Shown: positions 1 through 10,191 of the stretch, one piece after another
How the letters are laid out: each line of letters starts with the position of its first letter
How positions within the stretch are numbered: the stretch's first letter is position 1
NCBI RefSeq assembly: GCF_000312425.1
Contig: NZ_HE997181.1
Coordinates: 1,857,829-1,921,828, forward strand
Source: Reyranella massiliensis 521
GTDB lineage: Bacteria > Pseudomonadota > Alphaproteobacteria > Reyranellales > Reyranellaceae
DNA: 64,000 nt
Direction: 5' to 3'
Position numbers and translations under genes: made by a program
The notes under the pieces: model-generated
What the model saw: the letters and a program-made list of their open reading frames with translations, nothing else
What the model was told of the DNA's origin: nothing
The model's database searches: none

Positions 1-552
1 GGCACCCAGCACGGCGCCGCCGGCAATCGCCAGCAGCAGGGCGAGCCCGCTCGACCAGAAGAAGGCGCGCACGATGGCATGCTGCATGTCGGTGAGCCGC
101 GTCGAATCCTGGGCCACCAGCAGGAACGAGCCGTCGGGGAGGGTGAGGCCGAAGCCCATCAGCTTCGAGCGGTCGATATCGGCCTCAGGCGCCTCGCGCT
201 GCGGGATGAAGTCTATCGAGCCTTCGACCGGCGGCATGCCGGGCAGGTTGCCGACCACGACGCGGCGGTTGGGCGCCTGCAACAGATAGAAGATGGGGCC
301 GCGCGTGCGGAAGTTGATGCGCCGCGTGATCTGGTCGGCGAGGCCGGAAAGGCCGCTGCGCCGGTGTACCTCGGCAAGCTGATAGGCCTCGGAGCGCAGC
401 ACCGCCGACATGTCGCTCTGCATCGCCGCCGTCGCCGTCCAGTAGACGGTGACGAACAGCGCGCCGGCCGAGAGGATGAACAGGACGGCGTAGAGCAGCG
501 GCAGGCGGAAGCTTGCCGAGCGCAGGATCCTAATCAGGCGCCCGGACGACAT
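1..552 (-). CDS. Sensor histidine kinase, N-terminal part (runs off the window)
   Basis: The reverse strand from an ATG at 552 reads a membrane sensor: a basic start, a first hydrophobic helix at about residues 15-32, a periplasmic domain of about 110 residues, then a second helix (FFWSSGLALLLAIAGGAVLG) that runs into the window edge. HAMP, dimerisation and ATPase domains lie outside the window. Its start overlaps the 3' end of the response regulator by 23 bp, so the two are one operon and surely a cognate pair. The family phosphorylates the regulator in response to an envelope signal; the ligand cannot be told. Partial only because of the window edge. Confidence 0.85.
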   Translation of the reverse strand, partial: MSSGRLIRILRSASFRLPLLYAVLFILSAGALFVTVYWTATAAMQSDMSAVLRSEAYQLAEVHRRSGLSGLADQITRRINFRTRGPIFYLLQAPNRRVVVGNLPGMPPVEGSIDFIPQREAPEADIDRSKLMGFGLTLPDGSFLLVAQDSTRLTDMQHAIVRAFFWSSGLALLLAIAGGAVLGA

Positions 553-1204
553 AGCCGGCCCCCCTGATCGTATGGAGCAGGGGCTTGTCGAAACCCTTGT
601 CGATCTTGGAGCGCAGCCGGCTGATATGCGTCTCGACGATGTTGGTCTTGGGGTCGAAGTGGAAGTCCCAGACCTTTTCGAGGAGCATGGTGCGCGTCAC
701 CACCTCGCCGGCATGGCGCAACAGATACTCCAGGATTTTGAACTCCTGGGCCAGCAGATCGATGCGCTTGCCGCCGCGTGTCACGGTGCGCGCCAGCAGG
801 TCCATCTCGAGATCGCCGACGCCCAGCGAGGTTGCTGCCACGATCGGCGGCCGGCGGGCGAGGGCGCCGATGCGCGCCCGCAGCTCGGCGAAGGCGAAGG
901 GCTTGGTGAGGTAGTCGTCGCCGCCGGCTTCGAGGCCGGCCACGCGATCGTCGACGCCGCCCATCGTGGTGAGGAAGAGCACCGGCGCCGTCATGCCGGA
1001 GGCGCGCGCGGCCTTCACGAGCGAGAGCCCGTCCATCGCCGGCAGCATGCGGTCGACGATCAGCACGTCATACTTCTCGCCCGTGGCGAGGTAGAGCCCG
1101 TCGCGGCCGTTGTCGGCGTGGTCGACCACATGGCCGTGCTCGCGCAGGCCTTTGGCGATGTAGTCGGCGGTCTGTTTGTCGTCTTCAACGAGGAGGATTT
1201 TCAC
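530..1204 (-). CDS. OmpR/PhoB-family response regulator
   Basis: A 224-residue two-domain regulator. The receiver domain covers residues 1-115, with the acidic pair D8-D9, phospho-acceptor D51 (VDRMLP), conserved T79/T80 and K101 (LTKPF). A winged-helix OmpR-type DNA-binding domain follows at about 125-222, ending in GAGYVVRAPD. It should be phosphorylated by the kinase whose start overlaps its end, then bind direct repeats at target promoters. It is transcribed divergently from the DegP-type protease with 132 bp between starts, so control of the protease and envelope-stress sensing are plausible but inferred. Its sequence is of the CusR/CopR/QseB type; the regulon is unknown. Confidence 0.93.
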   Translation of the reverse strand: MKILLVEDDKQTADYIAKGLREHGHVVDHADNGRDGLYLATGEKYDVLIVDRMLPAMDGLSLVKAARASGMTAPVLFLTTMGGVDDRVAGLEAGGDDYLTKPFAFAELRARIGALARRPPIVAATSLGVGDLEMDLLARTVTRGGKRIDLLAQEFKILEYLLRHAGEVVTRTMLLEKVWDFHFDPKTNIVETHISRLRSKIDKGFDKPLLHTIRGAGYVVRAPD

Positions 1205-1336
1205 GACGCCCGTCTAACCGGCGCCGAGCCCCGGCGCAACGCTCCCCAACTATACAAACATTCAATCTGGCGGCCATCGGGACGCTACAGGTCGAAGCCC
1301 ATATTCCGCGTGCCCCCAAGGAGGAGGTTTTAGATT

Positions 1337-2860
<1,524 letters not shown>

Positions 2861-3167
2861 GGCCGGTAGGACCCACTCAAGGGAGGCTCCAGTAACGCCT
2901 GGAGACTTGGGGGCGGGGTTGGTGCCTGGGCTATCTCTCCCCGGGTCATGGGTGCCAACCCCGTTCGCAGTTCCTAATCCGAGTTGGGTGGAGGCCCCCG
3001 CCGCCACCCACTACCTACCGCCCCGCACCGCAAACTCATCCCCGGGTTGGTGTTGGGCGGTTTTTTTGAGCGAATTCGTTAAGGGGGAGGCAGCCGGTCA
3101 ACGGCTGTCTTGGGAGGGTGGGGCTAGGCAGCGTACGTACCTAGTACCCACTCTTTTCGCTGCCAGC
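2861..3167. other. Non-coding gap between convergent genes
   Basis: No convincing gene. It holds an inverted repeat CTCCAG/CTGGAG (2889-2906 region) soon after the degP stop, and the terminator described at 3017-3067. The base pattern is G- and C-run rich and unlike the flanking codon-biased DNA. Confidence 0.6.
3017..3067 (+). terminator. Rho-independent terminator of degP
   Basis: ACCGCCC (3017-3023) pairs with GGGCGGT (3055-3061), and CACC (3026-3029) with GGTG (3049-3052) across a 2-nt internal loop. Six further T residues follow at once. It is the only strong terminator shape in this gap and points with degP. Confidence 0.75.
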
Positions 3168-4172
3168 CTACAGGGCTGGCATTACTTCTTTGGCCAGAAG
3201 CTCGACCGAGCGCGCCGATTCCTCGAACGACAGATCGCCAAAGGCGAGCCGGCAGAGGCAGTAGTTGATGCCGGCAATCTCGTTGTCGCGCATCAGCCGG
3301 TCGCGCACGGTCGAGGGTGACCCGGCGATGATGTAGCCACCCTCCAGAGCGGCCTCGAATTCGGCAGGGATCATCTGCCGCGGCAGGCCGACCCCGTTTT
3401 CGCGCCAGAGATGAATGAGGGCGTCGTACCACAATGCGAAGGCACGCTTGGCGGCCGACTGCGCTTCATTGTCGGTTTCGCCGACCACGACATGGCGGCT
3501 GAGTCCGATCAGGGGCATGTCTTCCTCGGCGCGGTCCAGCGCCTTCCAGGCCGCGCGATAGCGGGCGGCGAACTGGCCGACGGCCTCGGCCTTCATGCCG
3601 ACCACCGTATTGCAGGCCTGCTGCGCCAGCCGGTCCGCGCTCTCCAGAGAGTTGGCGCCATACCAGAGCGGCGGGTGCGGGCGTTGCACGGGCCGCATCT
3701 CCATCGGCACGTCCTTGAAGGTGAAGAATTTGCCTTGATGGTCGAGACGCTCCCGCGTCAGCCCCTTGAGGAGGACTTGCAGCGCTTCGGCAAAACGTTC
3801 CGGCCCCGTGGCGGGGTCGACGCCATAGTAGCCGACTTCATAGGGAGAGATGCCGCGCCCGACGCCGAGTTCCAGCCGGCCACCGCTCATCTGGTCGAGC
3901 ATGCAGATCTCGTCGATCAGCCGCAGCGGGTGGTAGAGGTTCACGGTGTAGACCAGCGGCCCGAAGCGCAGCCGCTTGGTCCGCTGCGCCACGGCAGCGA
4001 GGAAGACGCTGGGCGACGGCGCCATGCCCAGCGGCGTCGCGTGATGCTCGGCCAGATGATAGGCGTAGAAGCCCGCGCGCTCGTAGAGTTCGACCAGGCG
4101 CAGGCGATCTTCGAATTGCCGGCCGAGGTCGGGGCCGGCGCGATCCATGTGGTCGAAGACGCCGAATTTCAA
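3168..4172 (-). CDS. LLM-class (luciferase-like) flavin monooxygenase
   Basis: A 334-residue protein of the bacterial luciferase-like family: start FGVFDHMDRAG, then YAYHLAEHHATPLG, LGVGRGISPYE and the C-terminal GSPSTVRDRL typical of F420- or FMNH2-dependent oxidoreductases. The reading frame stays open upstream, but homologous sequence begins at a TTG at 4172, four bases overlapping (TTGA) the stop of the CoA-binding gene, so translational coupling is likely. Such enzymes use reduced flavin and O2 on small organic substrates; the substrate is unknown. The neighbours (OYE, aldolase, enoyl-CoA hydratase) suggest a catabolic role. Confidence 0.88.
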   Translation of the reverse strand: MKFGVFDHMDRAGPDLGRQFEDRLRLVELYERAGFYAYHLAEHHATPLGMAPSPSVFLAAVAQRTKRLRFGPLVYTVNLYHPLRLIDEICMLDQMSGGRLELGVGRGISPYEVGYYGVDPATGPERFAEALQVLLKGLTRERLDHQGKFFTFKDVPMEMRPVQRPHPPLWYGANSLESADRLAQQACNTVVGMKAEAVGQFAARYRAAWKALDRAEEDMPLIGLSRHVVVGETDNEAQSAAKRAFALWYDALIHLWRENGVGLPRQMIPAEFEAALEGGYIIAGSPSTVRDRLMRDNEIAGINYCLCRLAFGDLSFEESARSVELLAKEVMPAL

Positions 4173-4657
4173 AGCGCGCGTTTCTTCGAGGAGATCACAC
4201 CGCTGGCGATGCCGTGCCACTCGATCGTGCCGGCGAGGCGGGAGTGCTCGATCTTCGGGCAGCGGTTCATCACGACCCTGAGGCCGGCCTTCTCGGCGCG
4301 CTCGGCCGCGGCTTCGTTCACGACGCCGAGCTGCATCCACACGATCTTCGCGCCGTGCCGGATGGCCTCGTCGGTAATGGGGCCGGCGGCTTGGGAATTG
4401 CGGAAGATATCGACCATGTCGGCCTTGACCGGCAGCTCGTCCAGCGAGGCGTAGACCTTCTGGCCCAGGATCTCCTGGCCGGCGGCGGCCGGGTTGACGG
4501 GGATGACCTTGTATCCCCAGTCTAGCAAGTATTTCATCGCGAAATAGGACGGTCGATTCCAGTTGGCCGAAGCGCCCACCATGGCGATGGTCTTGGTGTC
4601 GCGCAGGATCTTGCGCAGGTAGTTGTCTTCGTAATGGTCGCTGAAGGCGGCTGGCAT
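4169..4657 (-). CDS. CoA-binding domain protein (YccU-like)
   Basis: A 162-residue single-domain protein with the Rossmann-type CoA-binding fold: TIAMVGASANWNRPSYFAMK near the N-terminus, GYKVIPVNP, then IVWMQLGVVNEAA and VVMNRCPKIEH. This matches the CoA_binding_2 family seen as stand-alone proteins and in acyl-CoA synthetases. The open frame extends upstream, but ATG 4657 starts just before conserved sequence. It is followed by the monooxygenase with a 4-bp overlap. Only 13 bp separate its start from the divergent Old Yellow Enzyme start. Family members bind CoA; the biological role is not established. Confidence 0.88.
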   Translation of the reverse strand: MPAAFSDHYEDNYLRKILRDTKTIAMVGASANWNRPSYFAMKYLLDWGYKVIPVNPAAAGQEILGQKVYASLDELPVKADMVDIFRNSQAAGPITDEAIRHGAKIVWMQLGVVNEAAAERAEKAGLRVVMNRCPKIEHSRLAGTIEWHGIASGVISSKKRAL

Positions 4658-4670
4658 GGGGGGAGTATAC

Positions 4671-5831
4671 ATGGCTCTGCCGAAGCTGTTCGAACCGATT
4701 TCGATCCGTGATGTCGCCCTGAAGAACCGCGTCGTCGTGGCGCCCATGCACCAGTATTCGGCGGTCAAGGGTTTCGCCACCGATTGGCACCTGATGAATG
4801 CCGGACGCTATGCCGCCGGCGGCGCCGGCCTCGTCATCATGGAGTCAACCAAGGTCGAGCGGCGCGGCTGCGGCACGATCGGCGATCTCGGCCTGTGGGA
4901 CGATGCCTTCGTGCCCGGGCTGAAGCGCTGCACCGATTTCATCCGCCTGCACAATTCGGTTCCCGGCATCCAGCTCGGCCATTCCGGCCGCAAGGCGCGG
5001 CGCTTCCGTCCCTGGGAAGGCGGGGCACCGCTGAAGCCATCGCCCGAGATCGACGACTGGGATCAATGGGAACTGGTGTCGTCGAGCGGCATAAACTCGC
5101 CCGAGTCCGATCCGACGCCACGCGCCCTTACCCGCGCGGAGATCCCCGAGGTCGTCGAGCGCTGGGGGCAGGCGGCCCGGCGTGCCCACGAGGCAGGCTT
5201 TGACGTGCTCGATGTCCATGCCGCGCACGGCTACCTGATCCACCAGTTCCTCTCGCCGTTCTCCAACGTGCGCAACGACGAGTATGGCGGCAGCGAACTC
5301 AACCGCATGCGCTTCTGCATCGAGGTGGTGGAGAGCGTGCGCGCCCACTGGCCGGCGTCGAAGCCGCTGTTTGTGCGCTTCTCCGTCGAGGACGACGCTG
5401 GCTGGGGCCCGGACCAGAGCGTCGCCCTGGCCAAGATCCTGAAGCCCAAGGGCGTCGACGTGATCGACTGCAGTTCGGGCGGCATGCGCGGCGCGCCGGT
5501 GGTGGGCTCGGGCCCCGTCACCTATGGCTACCAGGTGCCCTATGCCGAGCGGCTGCGGAAGGATGCCGACATCATGACCATGGCCGTCGGGTTGATCGTC
5601 CATGCCGATCAGGCGGAGCAGATCCTCCAGGAGGGCAGGGCTGACCTGATCGCGCTGGCACGGGAGCTGCTCTACAATCCCAACTGGCCGATGGATGCCG
5701 CGCAGAAGCTCGGCGTCGACCAGCAGTTCGGCTCGGTGCCGCCGCCGCAGGCCTACTGGCTCGCCAAGCGCGCGCAATCGGTGAAGAGCGTGGTCCCGTC
5801 GACGTACATGAAAGGCATGAATGCCGGCTGA
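4671..5831 (+). CDS. NADH:flavin oxidoreductase, Old Yellow Enzyme family
   Basis: A 386-residue TIM-barrel FMN protein. Seen: LFEPISIRDVALKNRVVVAPM at the N-terminus, substrate-anion pair H183/H186 in HAAHGYLIHQFLSP, and the family signature SNVRNDEYGGS with NRMRF. The length fits the YqjM/NamA (NADPH dehydrogenase) subgroup. It reduces activated C=C bonds of enones and similar compounds. ATG 4671 has GGGGGGAG just upstream; an in-frame ATG 15 bp earlier lacks a site. It starts back-to-back with the CoA-binding gene and is followed 35 bp later by the class II aldolase, probably its operon partner. Confidence 0.93.
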   Translation: MALPKLFEPISIRDVALKNRVVVAPMHQYSAVKGFATDWHLMNAGRYAAGGAGLVIMESTKVERRGCGTIGDLGLWDDAFVPGLKRCTDFIRLHNSVPGIQLGHSGRKARRFRPWEGGAPLKPSPEIDDWDQWELVSSSGINSPESDPTPRALTRAEIPEVVERWGQAARRAHEAGFDVLDVHAAHGYLIHQFLSPFSNVRNDEYGGSELNRMRFCIEVVESVRAHWPASKPLFVRFSVEDDAGWGPDQSVALAKILKPKGVDVIDCSSGGMRGAPVVGSGPVTYGYQVPYAERLRKDADIMTMAVGLIVHADQAEQILQEGRADLIALARELLYNPNWPMDAAQKLGVDQQFGSVPPPQAYWLAKRAQSVKSVVPSTYMKGMNAG

Positions 5832-5866
5832 AAGCCGATACGCCGACACAAAGAACGGAGCGAGGG

Positions 5867-6625
5867 ATGGATACGGTAGTGCACAGTCGCATCGACATGA
5901 GCGAAGCCGAGTGGACCGCACGTTGCGATCTCGCGGCGCTCTATCGCATCACCGATCACTTCGGCTGGACCGACACGATCGACACCCACATGTCGGTGCG
6001 CATCCCGGGCGAGCCGAACTGCTTCCTGATCAATAACTACGGCGACCTGTTCGACGAGATCACCGCGTCCAGCCTCGTGAAGATGGATCTGGACGGCAAG
6101 GTCTATGGCAAGGATGGCCGGTTCAATGCCGCGGGTTTCACCATCCATAGCGGCGTCTACAAGGCGCGGCCCGACGCCAATTGCGTGATGCACACCCATA
6201 CGCGCGCCGGCACGGGCGTCTCGGTGCTGAAGAAGGGCATCCGGCCGATCAGCCAGGACGCGCTCTCCGTGTACGACGATCTCGTCTATCACGAGTACGG
6301 CATGCCGACCTCGGACGAGGAATGCGAGGCGCTCGGCGCGACCTGCCAGGGCGGCAACTCGGTCGTGCTGCGCAATCACGGCCTGCTGACGGTGGGCGCG
6401 ACCATCCCCGGTGCGTTGCGGCGCATGTACATGCTGGAACGCGCCTGCGAGGTCGAGGTGATCGCCCGCAGCCTCGACGAGGAGCCGGCGCCGATCGACC
6501 CGGATGTCGTGCGTCAGTACGGCGAGCGTGCCCGGCAGATGCGGGCCAATCCCGAGTACGGCGTGACCTACTGGAACGCCGCGCTACGCCAGGTTCAGGG
6601 CAAGGGGACCGACTGGCGGCAGTAA
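5867..6625 (+). CDS. Class II aldolase/adducin-family protein
   Basis: A 252-residue class II aldolase fold. Zinc ligands are visible as H109 and H111 in MHTHTRAG and a third His in LRNHGLL. The catalytic region with SLVKMDLDGK is also present. Relatives include L-fuculose-phosphate aldolase and many uncharacterised adducin-like enzymes that work with aromatic or sugar catabolism. The gene follows the OYE gene by 35 bp with GGAGCGAGGG before the ATG. It may cleave or decarboxylate a product of that pathway; the substrate is unknown. Confidence 0.9.
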   Translation: MDTVVHSRIDMSEAEWTARCDLAALYRITDHFGWTDTIDTHMSVRIPGEPNCFLINNYGDLFDEITASSLVKMDLDGKVYGKDGRFNAAGFTIHSGVYKARPDANCVMHTHTRAGTGVSVLKKGIRPISQDALSVYDDLVYHEYGMPTSDEECEALGATCQGGNSVVLRNHGLLTVGATIPGALRRMYMLERACEVEVIARSLDEEPAPIDPDVVRQYGERARQMRANPEYGVTYWNAALRQVQGKGTDWRQ

Positions 6626-6662
6626 CGCCCGACGCAGACGGCCGTCGGCGGAGAGGACGCGC

Positions 6663-7460
6663 CTAGCGCCCGTTCCACTCCGGCTTGGGCTTCTTGTTCA
6701 CGAAGGCGTCGATGCCGGCCTGGGCATCCTCGCGCTGGATCGCGCCTGCCATGAACTCTGTGGCATAGGCATAGGCTTGGCCCAGTTCCATCGTCATGTG
6801 GCGGTGGAACATCGCCTTGCCCTCGGCGATCTGCTGCGGCGGCTGGGCGGCGATGCGATTGGCCAGCGCCATCGTCGCCGCATCGAGTTCGGTCGGTGGC
6901 ACGACGCGGCTCACCAGCCCGTCACGCAACGCCGTTGCGGCATCGACGAACTCGCCGGTGAAAAGCATGTCGAGGGCGCGCTTGGGTCCGACGTTGCGGC
7001 CGACGGAAACCGAAGGCGTGCCGCAGAAGAGACCGTTGTTGATGCCGGACGTGGCGAAGGTCGCGGCGCTCGACGCCACGGCGAGATCGCAGGCGGCCAC
7101 GAGCTGGCAGCCGGCCGCCGTCGCGACAGCCTTAACCTTGGCGATGACGGGCTGCGGCAGGCGTTGGATCGAGACCATCATCGCCGAGCAGCGCGTCAGG
7201 AGGCCGTGGTGGAAGGCGTAGTCGCGTGTCGAGGCGACCTCGCGCAGATCGTGGCCTGTCGAAAAGGCGCGGTCGCCCTGAGCCTCGATGACGACGCAGC
7301 GGATCTCGCGGTCCTTCGCGAGCTTGTCGAATTCCGCCTGCAGGGCGTCTATAAGCTCGCCCGAGAGCGCGTTCATGGCGTGAGGGCGGTTGAGCGTTAG
7401 GATCGCGACTCGACCTTCGTCGCGGCGCAACAGGACAGGTTCGTTGGGGGCGGCAGTCAT
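6663..7460 (-). CDS. Enoyl-CoA hydratase/isomerase family protein
   Basis: A 265-residue crotonase-fold protein: LTLNRPHAMNALS at the N-terminus, the oxyanion-hole segment FSTGHDLREV, a second loop around AAGCQLVAACDLAVAS, then SRVVPPTELDAAT. It most resembles the ECHDC3-like group. The acidic residues used by true hydratases are not obvious in the second loop (ATSGINNGLFCGTPS), so a hydratase reaction is not assured. It is convergent with the aldolase gene and divergent from the thioesterase, whose start is 33 bp away. Likely role: acyl-CoA catabolism. Confidence 0.88.
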   Translation of the reverse strand: MTAAPNEPVLLRRDEGRVAILTLNRPHAMNALSGELIDALQAEFDKLAKDREIRCVVIEAQGDRAFSTGHDLREVASTRDYAFHHGLLTRCSAMMVSIQRLPQPVIAKVKAVATAAGCQLVAACDLAVASSAATFATSGINNGLFCGTPSVSVGRNVGPKRALDMLFTGEFVDAATALRDGLVSRVVPPTELDAATMALANRIAAQPPQQIAEGKAMFHRHMTMELGQAYAYATEFMAGAIQREDAQAGIDAFVNKKPKPEWNGR

Positions 7461-7493
7461 GGCGCCAGTCTATGGGAAGAGGGGAGTTGCGTC

Positions 7494-7919
7494 ATGCCGG
7501 TGATGTCGCCCGACGAGCTGTTGAAATTCCTCGACGAGCATTTTCCGCAGTCGTCGCACCTCAACCTGTCTATCGAGCACCTCGACGACAAGACCATCCG
7601 GCTGCGCCTGCCGACCGACGAGCGAAATCTGCGCCCGGGAGGCACCATCTCCGGTCCGACGTTGATGTGGCTGGCGGATTGCGGTTTCTATCTTTTGATC
7701 CTGGCCCAGCTCGGGCCGGTGGCGCTGGCCGTCACCACCAACCTCAACATCAACTTCATGCGCAAGCCCGAGCCGGGCGACGTGATCGGCGAAGGACGCC
7801 TGCTGAAGCTCGGAAAGTCGCTCGCGGTGGGCGATTTTACGATGTGGAGCGACGGCAAGCCCGACCCGGTGGCCCATGCCACGCTGACCTATGCAATTCC
7901 GCCCGCTTCAAGGAGTTAA
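7494..7919 (+). CDS. PaaI-type hotdog thioesterase
   Basis: A 141-residue hotdog-fold protein. The helix/loop RPGGTISGPTLMWLADCGFYLLI and the strand VTTNLNINFMRKPEPGDVIGEGRLLKLGKS match the PaaI/4HBT family, which hydrolyses acyl-CoA thioesters as a house-cleaning step. The ATG has GAGGGGAG upstream. It is divergent from the enoyl-CoA hydratase gene with overlapping promoter space. An AT-rich gap with the rplM promoter follows. Confidence 0.88.
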   Translation: MPVMSPDELLKFLDEHFPQSSHLNLSIEHLDDKTIRLRLPTDERNLRPGGTISGPTLMWLADCGFYLLILAQLGPVALAVTTNLNINFMRKPEPGDVIGEGRLLKLGKSLAVGDFTMWSDGKPDPVAHATLTYAIPPASRS

Positions 7920-7980
7920 GAGGAGGTATAATAATACCGCTATCTTAAGTCATTGAATCTAATAGGATATTTTTGGAGAT

Positions 7981-8009
7981 TTGACATCTCCCGGTTCTCT
8001 CTCCATAAG
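7981..8009 (+). promoter_or_regulatory. Housekeeping-sigma promoter of rplM-rpsI
   Basis: TTGACA at 7981-7986 and CATAAG at 8004-8009 with an ideal 17-nt spacer, in an unusually AT-rich stretch (7920-7990) for this GC-rich genome. It lies 26 bp before the rplM start. Confidence 0.7.
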
Positions 8010-8034
8010 CGCGCGCTCATTGGAAGAAAGAACC

Positions 8035-8514
8035 ATGCATACCCTTAGCAACCGTACTGTCAGTCTCAAGACTGCCGACGTGCAGAAGAAGTGGGTGCTG
8101 ATCGACGCCGACGGCCTCGTCCTCGGTCGGCTCGCCTCGATCATCGCCATGCGCCTGCGCGGCAAGCACAAGCCGACATTCACCCCGCACATCGATTGCG
8201 GCGACAACATCGTCGTGATCAACGCCGAGAAGGTGCGCCTGACCGGCCGCAAGGCCGAGCGGGAAGTCTTCTACTGGCACACCGGCCATCCCGGCGGCAT
8301 CAAGGGCGAGACCCTGGGCAAGCGCCTCGAAGGCCGCTTCCCCGAGCGCGTCCTCATCAAGGCGGTCGAGCGCATGATCACCCGTGGTCCGCTCGGCCGT
8401 GCGCAGATGAAGAACCTGCGCGTCTTCGCGGGCCCCAACCACGAGCATGAGGCGCAGCAGCCGGAGAAGCTCGACGTTGCCGCAATGAACCGCAAGAATT
8501 CGAGGATCGGCTAA
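8035..8514 (+). CDS. rplM: 50S ribosomal protein L13
   Basis: A 159-residue L13: [68 protein letters not shown] and a normal C-terminus. It binds 23S rRNA early in large-subunit assembly. ATG 8035 follows GGAAGAAAG; a longer frame from the TTG at 7981 would include the promoter and is rejected. rpsI starts 1 bp after the stop, the universal L13-S9 operon. Confidence 0.98.
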   Translation: MHTLSNRTVSLKTADVQKKWVLIDADGLVLGRLASIIAMRLRGKHKPTFTPHIDCGDNIVVINAEKVRLTGRKAEREVFYWHTGHPGGIKGETLGKRLEGRFPERVLIKAVERMITRGPLGRAQMKNLRVFAGPNHEHEAQQPEKLDVAAMNRKNSRIG

Positions 8515-8515
8515 C

Positions 8516-9001
8516 ATGGCTACCGAACTTTCGTCCTTTGCCGAACTGAAGAAGGCGCCGGTCGTTGCCGGCACCCAGACTCCGGCGCCGCTCCGCGAGA
8601 AGGAAGTCGACAGCCAGGGCCGCGCGTACGCCACTGGCCGCCGCAAGAACGCGGTCGCCCGCGTGTGGGTCAAGCCCGGCACGGGCAAGATCACGGTCAA
8701 CGGCCGCGACCAGACGATCTACTTCGCGCGTCCGACGCAGCGCATGATGATCCAGCAGCCGTTCGACGTGTCGCAGCGCAATGGCCAGTTCGATGTCGTT
8801 GCCACCGTGTCCGGTGGTGGCCTCTCGGGCCAGGCCGGTGCGGTTCGTCACGGCATTGCCCAGGCACTCTCGAAGTTCGAGCCCGGCCTGCGCGGCGCGA
8901 TGAAGACCAGCGGCTTCCTCACCCGCGACAGCCGCGTGGTCGAGCGCAAGAAGTACGGCCGTGCCGGTGCCCGTCGCCGCTTCCAGTTCTCCAAGCGCTA
9001 A
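8516..9001 (+). CDS. rpsI: 30S ribosomal protein S9
   Basis: A 161-residue S9 with the usual alphaproteobacterial N-terminal extension (residues 1-35) before the conserved body [32 protein letters not shown] and the terminal RRRFQFSKR that reaches into the ribosomal P site. Co-transcribed with rplM and closed by a strong terminator 20 bp downstream. Confidence 0.98.
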   Translation: MATELSSFAELKKAPVVAGTQTPAPLREKEVDSQGRAYATGRRKNAVARVWVKPGTGKITVNGRDQTIYFARPTQRMMIQQPFDVSQRNGQFDVVATVSGGGLSGQAGAVRHGIAQALSKFEPGLRGAMKTSGFLTRDSRVVERKKYGRAGARRRFQFSKR

Positions 9002-9021
9002 TCTGCGGCTTGGTCTATCTT

Positions 9022-9052
9022 CGAAGGGCGCCGCGAGGCGCCCTTCGTTTTT
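9022..9052 (+). terminator. Rho-independent terminator of rplM-rpsI
   Basis: An 11-bp perfect stem (9022-9032 with 9037-9047), GCGA tetraloop, then TTTTT. A textbook intrinsic terminator. Confidence 0.93.
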
Positions 9053-9073
9053 GTGGAGTGGAGTAGCGATCTG

Positions 9074-9610
9074 ATGTCCGGCCTCATCGTGCCCTTCAAT
9101 GGCCTCGTCCCGAAGATCGACAAGTCGGCCTTCATCGCGCCGAACGCGACCCTGATCGGCAATGTCGAGATCGCCGCCAATTGCGGCATCTGGTTCGGCG
9201 CTGTCCTGCGTGGCGACGGCCCGCCGATCAGGATTGGCGAGAATTCCAACATCCAGGACGGCTGCGTGATCCACATCGCCGCGCGGGGCGTGGGGACGAC
9301 CGTCGGCCGCAACGTCACCGTTGGCCATCTCGCGCTGCTGCATGCCTGCGAAGTGCAGGACGACTCCTTCATCGGCATGCACTCGACCGTGCTCGACGAG
9401 GCTGTCGTCGAGACCGGCGCAATGGTGGCGGCGGGCGCCGTCGTCACGCCACGCAAGATTGTGCGCAAGGGCGAGCTGTGGGCCGGCAATCCCGCCGTCA
9501 AGATGCGCGACATCACGGAGAAGGATCTCGAGTCCTTCCGCCGCTCCGCCGCAGGCTATGTGCAGCTCGCACAGGCCTATCGCGGCGATGTTCCGAAGGC
9601 TGCGGAGTAG
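9074..9610 (+). CDS. Gamma-carbonic anhydrase family protein
   Basis: A 178-residue left-handed beta-helix protein with hexapeptide-type repeats. The three zinc-ligand histidines are H67 (CVIHIAA), H85 (VGHLALL) and H90 (LLHAC). WFGAVLRGD and the C-terminal GNPAVKMRD region are as in the PaaY/CaiE/YrdA group. Such trimers bind Zn or Fe; some have carbonic anhydrase activity and others an unknown function. ATG 9074 is preferred to an upstream ATG because homology begins with its product. It is tail-to-tail with the next gene, 3 bp apart. Confidence 0.92.
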   Translation: MSGLIVPFNGLVPKIDKSAFIAPNATLIGNVEIAANCGIWFGAVLRGDGPPIRIGENSNIQDGCVIHIAARGVGTTVGRNVTVGHLALLHACEVQDDSFIGMHSTVLDEAVVETGAMVAAGAVVTPRKIVRKGELWAGNPAVKMRDITEKDLESFRRSAAGYVQLAQAYRGDVPKAAE

Positions 9611-9613
9611 CGC

Positions 9614-9967
9614 CTAGCGCTGAACGTTCGTACCTGCCGGCGAGGTGGGCTGGGCGAGGCCGGTGGGCGCAGGAGGAATTTCCATGTTCTTCCGCTCGAG
9701 AAGTTTCTCCATGGTCGCGACAGCTTCCGCCGGATGGCCGTTGTCGCAATCGATACGCGCACCGATGCGGGTATGATTGCGCTCGCCGTCGGAGTTCTCG
9801 CCGCGGCTGGCGGCATATCGGTCGAAGTACGAGATGAGCTGATTGCAGCGGGCCTTGGGATCGGGCGACGTCTGGCTGGAGACGGATTGTGCGGAGACGG
9901 TGTTCGTGGCGCCGGCAGCAAGGACGACAGCCAACACGAACGATGAACGAAACAAATCTGAAAACAT
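9614..9967 (-). CDS. Small secreted protein, unknown function
   Basis: A 117-residue protein from ATG 9967: hydrophobic signal segment SSFVLAVVLAAGA with cleavage near VSAQS, then a mature domain with two cysteines (ARCNQL and RIDCDNG), DRYAASRGENSDGERNH and a charged end. A longer frame runs to 10078, but its extra residues are not signal-like. The two cysteines may form a disulphide in the periplasm. I do not recognise a named family; similar small exported proteins are frequent in Rhizobiales. The 224 bp upstream to 10191 hold nothing recognisable. Confidence 0.7.
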   Translation of the reverse strand: MFSDLFRSSFVLAVVLAAGATNTVSAQSVSSQTSPDPKARCNQLISYFDRYAASRGENSDGERNHTRIGARIDCDNGHPAEAVATMEKLLERKNMEIPPAPTGLAQPTSPAGTNVQR

Positions 9968-10191
9968 TTCAGGCTCACGACTAGGCATGATCGCAACGGC
10001 CGGATCATGATCGGCACGAGCGTTTCCATCCGCGCCTGAAATGAGAGGTAGCCCAACGAACGGCAAGGCGGCGGCCATGCATGCCGGTCTTGCTATGGTA
10101 GGTGAGAGTGATGGTCGCTAGGCCGCTTGCGATTCGCCGATCGATGCCCAGAGTAACAATCACGAAACAAAAATGAGATGAGTCTCGATCA

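Noticed and set aside
3168-4790. 540-residue frame joining a luciferase-like enzyme to an upstream domain
   Set aside because: The N-terminal part is the wrong frame of the CoA-binding gene; the two products are separate genes overlapping by 4 bp.
6627-6648. Hairpin between the aldolase and enoyl-CoA hydratase genes as a terminator
   Set aside because: A 6-bp stem exists but no T-run follows in either direction.
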